From: Methanosarcinaceae archaeon
GTDB lineage: Archaea > Halobacteriota > Methanosarcinia > Methanosarcinales > Methanosarcinaceae
Assembly (NCBI GenBank): GCA_030609665.1
Contig: JAUWBW010000135.1
Location: 1-5,445, forward strand
Direction of reading: 5' to 3'
Length of the DNA: 5,445 nucleotides
The translations under genes and the position numbers were made by a program. How positions within the stretch are numbered: position 1 is the stretch's first letter; every line of letters begins with the position of its first letter. Positions 1 through 5,001 of this stretch are shown one piece after another. The notes beneath the pieces were generated by a model, which had not been told where the DNA came from, ran no database searches, and was given only the letters and a program-made list of their open reading frames with translations.

Positions 1-1368
1 TTCTATCAAGATGCCAATGGAAATGTGGTTGACACCATGCCGTATCGTTATCAACCCCCATATCCTCATGCCGGGTGGAGATCCGGAACAGGTAAGCTGC
101 TAATCGAGCAAATATCTGATATCAACGATGGTGTGTGGCCCGAGGAGTTTCAGGACCATACTTCCTACACCCGTGCAGGTAAGATCGGAAGATGGGATCC
201 TGAGCCATGGGAAGATCCGCTACACCCGGATGCCGAGTTCAGGCGTGGAGATTTCTTTGACCTGAAGGATTTCGACATGGACAAGGATGAGGTCTTATCA
301 ACTCTGGCTCGCGTCTATCAATACTGGATCGCCCTGAGTGATTGCGATGGTTTCAGGATCGACACCGTGAAACATACCTCATGGGAGGGTTCCCGTAACT
401 TCTGTGGAGCCATTCATGAATATGCCGAGTCCATAGGAAAAGATAATTTCCTGTTACTTGGTGAGGTAACAGGCGGTGCAGGGATGACACGGCAATATCT
501 GGAGATATTTGGCAGGAATATTGATGCAGCACTGGATATCGGGGAACCGACGATCCACCTTGCAGAAATGGTGAAGGGATTTGAGGATCCAGATACATTT
601 TTCGGTCAGTTTGGAGGTCATGATACACTAGGAAGCCACAGGGAAGCAGGGCGTTATCATGTTTCAGTTCTTGATGACCATGACATGGTCGGGCGTTCCG
701 GAAAGCATCGTTTCCTTGCGAATGCCACCATTTTGAACAGTTATCAGCAGGTTGCACATGCGGTTGGTGTACAATTGACAACACTCGGTATCCCCTGTAT
801 CTATTACGGAACAGAACAGGCATTCGATGGTACTGAGGATCGTCATGACGGGAACATCGAACCATATGGTTTTGAGGATCGGTATATTCGCGAATGCATG
901 TTTGGGGGCACGTTCGGAGCATTCGAAACAAAAGGCTGCCATTTCTTTGATCAAGATCATCAGGCATATCTCCGCATTGCTGCTATCGCGCGTGTACGCA
1001 ATCGAAACGATCAGATCGGTATGGCGCTGCGACGTGGAAGGCAGTATTTGCGTGAGACATCATTCCTTGGCCGTCCATTTTCGATCCCGGGACGTGGCGA
1101 ACTGGTCGCATGGTCGCGCATTCTGTTTGAGCAGGAGGTTCTCATCGCTCTTAACACACACGGCGAAGGGAATCGCGGTGCTGATATAACGATCCATGCA
1201 GGGATGCATACCGATGGTGCAAGCATGACTTGTTTATACAGGAGCGACTGGAACGATGCAGAACTGAGGAATCCTTCTTCAAAGCAGACTGTACCTGTAA
1301 AGTATATCGATGGACGTGCTACAGTACGCATCGATCTACCGCCTGCCGGAATGGCGATTTTTGTTTGA
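1..1368 (+). CDS. GH13 alpha-amylase-family glycoside hydrolase, C-terminal part (5' end outside window)
   Basis: The frame is open from base 1, so the gene starts upstream; the GTG at 25 and ATG at 37 are internal codons. About 455 residues are visible. Three of the four classic GH13 regions are present: GFRIDTVKH with the nucleophile Asp (codon at 361), LLLGEVTGG with the acid/base Glu (codon at 463), and VSVLDDHDM with the transition-state Asp (codon at 682). The usual NHD of the last motif is DHD here. IPCIYYGTEQAFDG, a common GH13 barrel-end sequence, follows. The last 100 or so residues look like a beta-rich C-terminal domain. Region I (DxxxNH) must lie upstream. The family hydrolyses or rearranges alpha-glucans; substrate and location cannot be read, because any signal peptide would be outside the window. 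In a methanogen a role in internal glycogen or maltodextrin metabolism is likely (inference). It ends in TGA, 60 bases before the convergent AOR remnant. Confidence 0.9.
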   Translation, partial: FYQDANGNVVDTMPYRYQPPYPHAGWRSGTGKLLIEQISDINDGVWPEEFQDHTSYTRAGKIGRWDPEPWEDPLHPDAEFRRGDFFDLKDFDMDKDEVLSTLARVYQYWIALSDCDGFRIDTVKHTSWEGSRNFCGAIHEYAESIGKDNFLLLGEVTGGAGMTRQYLEIFGRNIDAALDIGEPTIHLAEMVKGFEDPDTFFGQFGGHDTLGSHREAGRYHVSVLDDHDMVGRSGKHRFLANATILNSYQQVAHAVGVQLTTLGIPCIYYGTEQAFDGTEDRHDGNIEPYGFEDRYIRECMFGGTFGAFETKGCHFFDQDHQAYLRIAAIARVRNRNDQIGMALRRGRQYLRETSFLGRPFSIPGRGELVAWSRILFEQEVLIALNTHGEGNRGADITIHAGMHTDGASMTCLYRSDWNDAELRNPSSKQTVPVKYIDGRATVRIDLPPAGMAIFV

Positions 1369-1428
1369 AACTATGCAAAGCGTTATGCTAAAACATATGG
1401 CATTTATGTGACATCGATCAACTAAAAT

Positions 1429-1764
1429 TTACAAAACTGCATCATATCCGGCTTTTTTGAGTTCCACTGCCCATGTCCCACCGGAACTTGTAAAGGTTAT
1501 ACCTCCGGTTGCGGGGCTTTTTGAGACGATAAAGTGTCTCCCACTGCTGGGAGTTTTTGTTCCGGTCAGGGGTCCGGTTGCAAATACAAGTATATTTTCC
1601 GCTGAGAATGGCTCAATTCCCGCCTCTTGTTCATCATACAAGATCCTGGTACCTATGCCCCGACCTCCAAGATAATCCCGCGCGATCTTTTCATCAAGAT
1701 CCTTGGTGACGCATGTTGAGGATGAGAGGTCAACTCTTAATATTTTTCCAGTGAAGCCTTTTAT
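1429..1764 (-). pseudogene. Aldehyde:ferredoxin oxidoreductase (AOR), N-terminal remnant
   Basis: Read on the - strand, about 111 codons match the N-terminus of tungsten-dependent AOR enzymes: GFTGKILRVDLS, then DYLGGRGIGTRILYDE, then ENILVFATGPLTGT, then SSGRHFIVSKSPATGG and ELKKAGYDAVL, followed by TAA. Intact AORs are around 600 residues and oxidise aldehydes with ferredoxin, using a tungstopterin and a 4Fe-4S cluster. The cluster-binding cysteines lie further on in the family and are missing here. Sequence past the stop does not resume the family pattern in any frame. At the start, an AGGAG ribosome binding site is followed by TAT AAC TAT ATA AAA GGC; ATA at 1764-1762 stands where ATG would be expected. 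The first ATG in frame is at 1641, too late for the domain. No internal frameshift is seen, so the truncation may be recent. An active product is very unlikely. Confidence 0.82.
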
Positions 1765-1773
1765 ATAGTTATA

Positions 1774-1778
1774 CTCCT
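1774..1778 (-). promoter_or_regulatory. Ribosome binding site left in front of the AOR remnant
   Basis: AGGAG on the - strand lies nine bases before the ATA codon that aligns with the expected start of the AOR reading frame. It supports the view that the AOR gene once began here and lost its start codon by ATG to ATA change. Confidence 0.5.
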
Positions 1779-1780
1779 AG

Positions 1781-2048
1781 TGAATTTATTAATGGATAGT
1801 TGTGTCAATCGGAGTGGTTTTGGATTGATACTTCTAGGATTGGATGCTTTAAGTCCTTTATATTTGTTGGGGTGGGGGAGTTGGGTGGTAAGTTGGTGGT
1901 TTGAAAAAAGGAGTGATTGGGTTTGGTATGATTTTTAAAATAGAGATGTTAGGTTATGTGATTATGATTCGTAACGGACTTCAGACTTCAGATTTCGCTT
2001 CGCTTTGTCCGGGCACTTTGGGGGATGCTTGGGATTCGAAACTAATAT
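1781..2048. other. Non-coding gap with extreme strand bias and short repeats
   Basis: This gap lies between the AOR remnant and the HEPN gene. From 1857 to 1969 the + strand contains no C (113 bases, 40 of them G), including the G-rich run 1869-1899. After it come a tandem ACTTCAG repeat (1978-1991) and a weak inverted repeat CGGAC/GTCCG (1975-1979 and 2007-2011). Then comes a sequence resembling a tRNA 3' end on the - strand (2019-2040). A TATA-like TTTATATTT sits at 1857-1865 and could drive + strand transcription, but no established gene follows it. Confidence 0.6.
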
Positions 2049-2056
2049 TTACTTAG
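1928..2056 (+). CDS. Possible small protein of 42 residues, unrecognised
   Basis: ATG to TAG on the + strand gives MIFKIEMLGYVIMIRNGLQT as the first 20 residues. The start is hydrophobic and the tail more polar. In front of it are GGAGTGAT at 1910-1917, close to an archaeal Shine-Dalgarno sequence but with longer than usual spacing, and a TATA-like TTTATATTT at 1857-1865. It overlaps the 3' end of the HEPN gene by eight bases, tail to tail. No family is recognised, and an ORF this short can arise by chance, so this is a candidate only. Confidence 0.2.
   Translation: MIFKIEMLGYVIMIRNGLQTSDFASLCPGTLGDAWDSKLIFT
2019..2040 (-). other. Sequence resembling a tRNA 3' end (T-loop onwards)
   Basis: On the - strand, TTCGAATCCC is followed by AAGCATCCCCCA. 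This has the order of a tRNA from T-loop (TTCGAAT) through a T-stem strand to an acceptor strand. No matching 5' T-stem or tRNA body precedes it, since the upstream sequence is the end of the HEPN gene. It could be an attachment-site scar of an integrated element that used a tRNA gene, or a chance match. It shares TTCGAATCCC exactly with the T-arm of the tRNA-Gly in this window, but the acceptor part differs. Confidence 0.25.
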
Positions 2057-3134
2057 AACATAATTTCATGGCGTTCTTCAAATAGATGTTGGGGAATGGT
2101 ATAATAATTTCTGATACAGAGGTTCCCCATCGTTGGCTTTCACACCAGTTAAGTAAGGAGTCCATTGAATCCCACTTATCCGAATTGGACGCTATAGTTA
2201 AACACATAAGTATTACAAGACGATCCATACCTTCAACAAGATTAGGAGTAAGCATCTTGGATTTTTTCCGACTTCCATGTACAACTCCACTTCTTGCGTT
2301 ATAGAATTTTTTCACAATTTTACTTATTTTATGGCGAATATCAGGTTCAGAAGACAATATAAATGCCGCACGTTCAGATAATGACTTAGCAAGAGGTTCT
2401 GACTCGGTAGAAATGAGCAATGATTCTAAAGCAATTGATGTTTTAACAATGGAAGCAGAAAGTTCTGGTTCCTGTCGTGATTCAAAAAGCCAGTTAATAG
2501 TTGAAATAATACGATTGGTAATTTTATAATCAGAGGTGCATAGAAGTGCCAATTGAGGAAATCCGCATCGTTCAAACCTTCTACAAAATTTTTCATCTAT
2601 GATTATTCCTTTGATTGCAGGTTCTGGTCTAGATTTTGATTTTATATAATTGAATTTTGGCCCAATTGTAAGATCGAATATTTTATGACGATATGGACTT
2701 ATTGCTAATAATCTTTGGATATCTTTTCTGGACATTACTAAAGTAGAGGACAAAAAAACAAGCTTTTCTATCAAGTCAGCTGTTATCTGAACTTCATCAA
2801 TAATATCATCAGGATTACCCGTACGAATTATATCTATAATTGTAATATCGGCCAAGTCCTTAATGCGCTGTAAATAAAAGTTGTTCTCCCAAGAATGACG
2901 TGCAAATACATTTCTCTTTTTGACAAGTGCAAATAATGCTTGAGCTTCTTCTTTATTAAAAAAGCGGATGCAAATATTCATTTTTGGAAGCATTAGCATA
3001 CTTTTTGCAGATAGCATCCAAGTGGTTCGAATGTAATGAGATTGATTCTTAAAGTTAATTCGCAGGTCCTTCCAAGTATGTATCATATCAGAATAAAGTT
3101 CATCTGCATCCTTCTTATTAGTATTATTAATCAT
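2049..3134 (-). CDS. Orphan protein with C-terminal HEPN-type RNase domain
   Basis: This protein has 361 residues. The C-terminal third (about 225-320) matches the pattern of Apea-like HEPN domains: SIALESLL, a helix with SERAAFILS, then KIVKKFYNARSGVVHGSRKK. RSGVVH (R281-H286) is the Rx4H motif that forms the active site of HEPN ribonucleases. The first 220 residues are helical and charged and match nothing I recognise; they may sense a trigger or bind a partner. No signal peptide or clear membrane segment is visible. HEPN proteins of this kind often act as toxins or abortive-infection effectors (family knowledge), but no nucleotidyltransferase antitoxin or other partner is adjacent. Base composition is clearly more AT-rich than the amylase and E1 genes, which suggests transfer. 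ATG at 3134 is chosen because a TATA-like box lies 27 bases upstream and there is no Shine-Dalgarno sequence, fitting a leaderless message. Met17 (3086) is an alternative start. Confidence 0.75.
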   Translation of the reverse strand: MINNTNKKDADELYSDMIHTWKDLRINFKNQSHYIRTTWMLSAKSMLMLPKMNICIRFFNKEEAQALFALVKKRNVFARHSWENNFYLQRIKDLADITIIDIIRTGNPDDIIDEVQITADLIEKLVFLSSTLVMSRKDIQRLLAISPYRHKIFDLTIGPKFNYIKSKSRPEPAIKGIIIDEKFCRRFERCGFPQLALLCTSDYKITNRIISTINWLFESRQEPELSASIVKTSIALESLLISTESEPLAKSLSERAAFILSSEPDIRHKISKIVKKFYNARSGVVHGSRKKSKMLTPNLVEGMDRLVILMCLTIASNSDKWDSMDSLLNWCESQRWGTSVSEIIIPFPNIYLKNAMKLCSK

Positions 3135-3156
3135 CGTTTCAGAATTTCGTTAAGAG

Positions 3157-3167
3157 ATTATAATTTT
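3157..3167 (-). promoter_or_regulatory. TATA-like promoter of the HEPN gene (leaderless)
   Basis: The - strand reads AAATTATAATC here. Its centre is about 27 bases before the A of the ATG at 3134, the usual distance from an archaeal TATA box to the transcription start. Transcription would therefore begin at or very near the start codon, in line with the missing ribosome binding site. Confidence 0.45.
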
Positions 3168-3221
3168 TGTGTGATACGATTTTTTTAAAATTAACATATG
3201 TAATTTCGGATATATATCACT

Positions 3222-3314
3222 TTATCCGAGCATAAACTCCCACTCCGTAGTCACCATATTCCAGTTGCAAAGTCCAAAGCCTACACAATACATCTTATCA
3301 TCATGATTTTCCAT
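3222..3314 (-). CDS. Possible small protein of 30 residues, unrecognised
   Basis: On the - strand an ATG-TAA frame encodes MENHDDKMYCVGFGLCNWNM and ten more residues. It has two Cys and two Trp and is not obviously low-complexity. The frame is open further upstream with TTG codons, back to a TAA near 3368. No good Shine-Dalgarno sequence precedes the ATG. It lies upstream of the HEPN gene on the same strand and could be a leader peptide, a small partner or chance. No family is recognised. Confidence 0.15.
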   Translation of the reverse strand: MENHDDKMYCVGFGLCNWNMVTTEWEFMLG

Positions 3315-3725
3315 CTTGTCCGTCAATGTATATTTCGGCAATTTAGTAACAATAATCAATACTTGAATAAGTTAATATCATCATACAAGTCATAAAATAT
3401 ATATCTTCGGTATTCACTTTTTTGTGTGAAAAATCGCTAATATTCAAAAAATAAAGAGTCTGTATAAAAAATCAAACCATGCCCCGTCCTTTAACAAAAA
3501 CCCGTCCGTGAAAAACTATCAAATCCTTTAGTATTGTGGCATAACAAAGTCAAACTGCCCATAAAATAATATAATCAAAAACATCCCCGCATCAACACCA
3601 CACCAACTACCGTGCCCCTGCCCCCGCAATATAATTCAACCCCAAAACATTTCAGGCACGTTTTACATAATGCAATTGAACCAAACCGGAATCGTATAAT
3701 CTTACATTTAATAATTCGTATTTGT

Positions 3726-3866
3726 TTAGCTCATACACAACTCTTTTCTGAGCAATCCTTTCAGTTCTTCAAATCTATTTTTTCCCTGCAGCCTCCATGA
3801 CGCCAGTAAAGACGTAATATACTGATAATTTTCTGCCTCATCTTGTTCATCCCGTCTAATACTTAC
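3726..3866 (-). pseudogene. Probable transposase C-terminal remnant
   Basis: A - strand frame of 46 codons, too short to stand as a gene, ends in TAA. It reads RRDEQDEAENYQYITSLLAS followed by WRLQGKNRFEELKGLLRKEL. The pattern, an ENY-type start, a helix with SLL and a GKN-F-E-LK-LL tail, resembles the C-terminus of bacterial and archaeal transposases of the IS66 type (family assignment from memory, uncertain). A stop codon lies directly upstream at 3867-3869, there is no start codon before the Met near the end, and the rest of the transposase is not visible. It is therefore a decayed insertion sequence tail at best. The overlapping + strand frame at 3612-3800 is judged to be a shadow. Confidence 0.4.
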
Positions 3867-3910
3867 CTACTCAATGTTGGAGAGATTCATTTTTACTTCT
3901 TTTATCTGGC

Positions 3911-3940
3911 ATTACCGCTATTGATATATATAGCAGTAAT
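3911..3940. repeat. Inverted repeat, 10-base arms
   Basis: ATTACCGCTA at 3911-3920 and TAGCAGTAAT at 3931-3940 are inverted copies with one mismatch, separated by the 10-base spacer TTGATATATA. It lies about 50 bases before the likely TATA box of the E1 gene. It could be a regulator binding site, a hairpin in an RNA, or an end of the decayed insertion element. No T-run follows to make it a typical terminator. Confidence 0.45.
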
Positions 3941-3991
3941 ACTTTCTTAGTGTAAATACAACTCATAATAATATTTTGAACTCATGCAACC

Positions 3992-4002
3992 ATATACTTA
4001 TA
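3992..4002 (+). promoter_or_regulatory. Likely TATA box of the E1-like gene
   Basis: ATATACTTATA lies 39-49 bases before the ATG at 4041. Transcription would start around 4022-4026 and give a leader of 15-20 bases that includes the ribosome binding site. This is a composition and distance argument only. Confidence 0.35.
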
Positions 4003-4029
4003 GACACAAAACAGCAACAAAGGAAAAAT

Positions 4030-4033
4030 GAGG
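4030..4033 (+). promoter_or_regulatory. Ribosome binding site of the E1-like gene
   Basis: GAGG ends seven bases before the ATG at 4041 and fixes the start. The N-terminal MIGGFNDEQIRRYSRH also fits the family start. Confidence 0.6.
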
Positions 4034-4040
4034 ATTACAA

Positions 4041-4847
4041 ATGATAGGCGGATTCAATGACGAACAAATACGCCGCTACTCCAGGCATATAATACTGCAA
4101 GAGGTTGGCGGAAAAGGGCAGGAAAAACTATTGTCCTCCAAAGTGCTTTGTATAGGTGCAGGCGGACTTGGTTCACCAATTATCCAATACCTTGCAGCAG
4201 CAGGTATTGGTACGATCGGTATTGTGGACGATGATGTTGTGGACCTTAGCAACCTCCAAAGACAGGTGATCCACGGTGGCAATGTTGATATGCCAAAAGT
4301 GGAATCCGCAGCACAGTTCGTAAACAAACTGAACCCTGATGTGGATGTCAAAAAATATAACCATCGCATAACCCCGGAAAACATACTCGATATTATCAAG
4401 GACTATGATATCGTGGTTGACTGTTCCGATAATTTCGCAACAAGGTATCTTGTCAACGATGCCTGCGTACTTACAGGAACCCCCCTCTCGCACGGCAGCA
4501 TATTCAGGTTCGAAGGACAGGTCACAACTATCCTCCCAAATGAGGGACCATGTTACCGATGCCTGTTCGAACACGCACCTCCTGCCGGAATGGTTCCAAG
4601 TTGTCAGGAAGCAGGTGTGATGGGCGTACTTCCCGGTATCATTGGAGTAATTCAGGCAACGGAAGTTGTCAAGTACCTGCTGGATTTGGGTGAATTGCTA
4701 ACCGGGCGCATGATATACTACGATGCCACACAGATGACCTTTGATGAGATCAAAATAAGGAAAAATCCTACTTGTCCGGTTTGTGGCGAGAATCCTAAAA
4801 TTTCAACGATCAAAGCTGAAAATTATCAGGAAACCTGCACATTGTAA
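4041..4847 (+). CDS. moeB: E1-like adenylyltransferase of the HesA/MoeB/ThiF family
   Basis: This protein of 268 residues is full length for the family. It starts with the RRYSRH motif (11-16), whose Arg reaches into the partner active site in MoeB dimers. The ATP-binding loop GAGGLG is at 39-44, followed by DDDVVDLSNLQRQ (62-75) and DCSDN with the key Asp130. CYRC (171-174) and CPVC (245-248) are the paired zinc-binding cysteines. VPSCQEAGVMGVLPG carries Cys188, at the position of the conserved MoeB/ThiF cysteine. These enzymes adenylate the C-terminal Gly-Gly of small sulfur carriers (MoaD, ThiS) or, in archaea, SAMP ubiquitin-like proteins (UbaA). They thereby serve molybdopterin or thiamine synthesis, tRNA thiolation or protein tagging. 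No rhodanese domain is fused. Which role applies cannot be told; no carrier gene lies nearby. GAGG at 4030-4033 sets the ATG at 4041. tRNA-Val follows 80 bases downstream on the same strand. Confidence 0.92.
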   Translation: MIGGFNDEQIRRYSRHIILQEVGGKGQEKLLSSKVLCIGAGGLGSPIIQYLAAAGIGTIGIVDDDVVDLSNLQRQVIHGGNVDMPKVESAAQFVNKLNPDVDVKKYNHRITPENILDIIKDYDIVVDCSDNFATRYLVNDACVLTGTPLSHGSIFRFEGQVTTILPNEGPCYRCLFEHAPPAGMVPSCQEAGVMGVLPGIIGVIQATEVVKYLLDLGELLTGRMIYYDATQMTFDEIKIRKNPTCPVCGENPKISTIKAENYQETCTL

Positions 4848-4883
4848 GATGTACAGGCACCCCTAAAAACGTCCAACCCAAAG

Positions 4884-4895
4884 GTTTATCAATAA
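4884..4895 (+). promoter_or_regulatory. Possible TATA box of the tRNA-Val gene
   Basis: GTTTATCAATAA is the AT-rich element in the 80-base gap after the E1 gene, about 38 bases before the tRNA. Transcription would start roughly at 4915, giving a short 5' leader removed by RNase P. It overlaps no gene. Confidence 0.35.
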
Positions 4896-4897
4896 TT

Positions 4898-4917
4898 GTG
4901 CAATATGGATGTTGCAC
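4898..4917. repeat. Perfect inverted repeat before tRNA-Val
   Basis: GTGCAA (4898-4903) and TTGCAC (4912-4917) are perfect inverted copies with an 8-base spacer. They lie between the likely TATA box and the tRNA, where a bound protein would cover the transcription start. The pair could equally be chance or an RNA hairpin in the leader. Confidence 0.4.
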
Positions 4918-4927
4918 GAAACGATAA

Positions 4928-5001
4928 GGGCTCGTGGTCTAGCCGGTTATGACGTCGCCTTGACATGGCGGAGGTCCTGAGTTCGAATCTCAGCGGGCCC
5001 A
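4928..5001 (+). tRNA. tRNA-Val (anticodon GAC)
   Basis: A full cloverleaf can be drawn by eye. Acceptor GGGCTCG pairs with CGGGCCC (one G-T). The anticodon stem TCGCC/GGCGG closes loop TTGACAT with GAC at 4962-4964. The T-arm is CTGAG-TTCGAAT-CTCAG, and A is the discriminator. CCA is not encoded, as is usual in these archaea. The last 18 bases of the gene are the first 18 bases of the 82-base repeat that follows. There is no T-run directly downstream, so its transcript may run into the repeats. Confidence 0.97.

Larger units (their letters stand above)
3135..4040. other. AT-rich gap of about 900 bases without an intact gene
   Basis: This lies between the divergent HEPN and E1 genes. It contains the HEPN promoter, one doubtful small ORF (3222-3314), a repeated CCCGTCC (3483-3489 and 3501-3507), a C-rich, G-poor stretch (3541-3640: 35 C and 7 G on the + strand), a probable transposase remnant (3726-3866), an inverted repeat (3911-3940) and the E1 promoter. 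Between 3315 and 3540 nothing else was recognised. Its length and mix of debris suggest a former insertion site. Confidence 0.6.

Noticed and set aside
353..1331. Several frames on both strands within the amylase gene (353-967, 664-960, 1011-1331 on -; 827-1189 on +)
   Set aside because: They overlap a clear GH13 gene in other frames and show no family pattern or ribosome binding site.
1381..1428. Hairpin terminator between the amylase gene and the AOR remnant
   Set aside because: Only ATGC/GCAT arms of four bases with no T-run; too weak to call.
1457..1675. Frame of 72 codons on the + strand
   Set aside because: It is the shadow of the AOR remnant, whose - strand translation matches a known family.
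1869..1899. Four-run G-quadruplex
   Set aside because: Only three runs of three or more G are present; the others are GG. A weak two-layer form is possible, but a standard quadruplex is not supported.
1975..2011. Inverted repeat CGGAC/GTCCG as a terminator
   Set aside because: Five-base arms with a loop of 27 bases and no T-run; likely chance.
2086..2304. Frame of 72 codons on the + strand
   Set aside because: It is the shadow of the HEPN domain coding sequence.
3612..3800. Frame of 62 codons on the + strand starting with GTG
   Set aside because: No ribosome binding site, biased residue content from C-rich sequence, and its second half overlaps the more convincing transposase remnant on the - strand.
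4076..4620. Frames at 4076-4399 and 4173-4574 (-) and 4405-4620 (+)
   Set aside because: Shadows of the E1-like gene.
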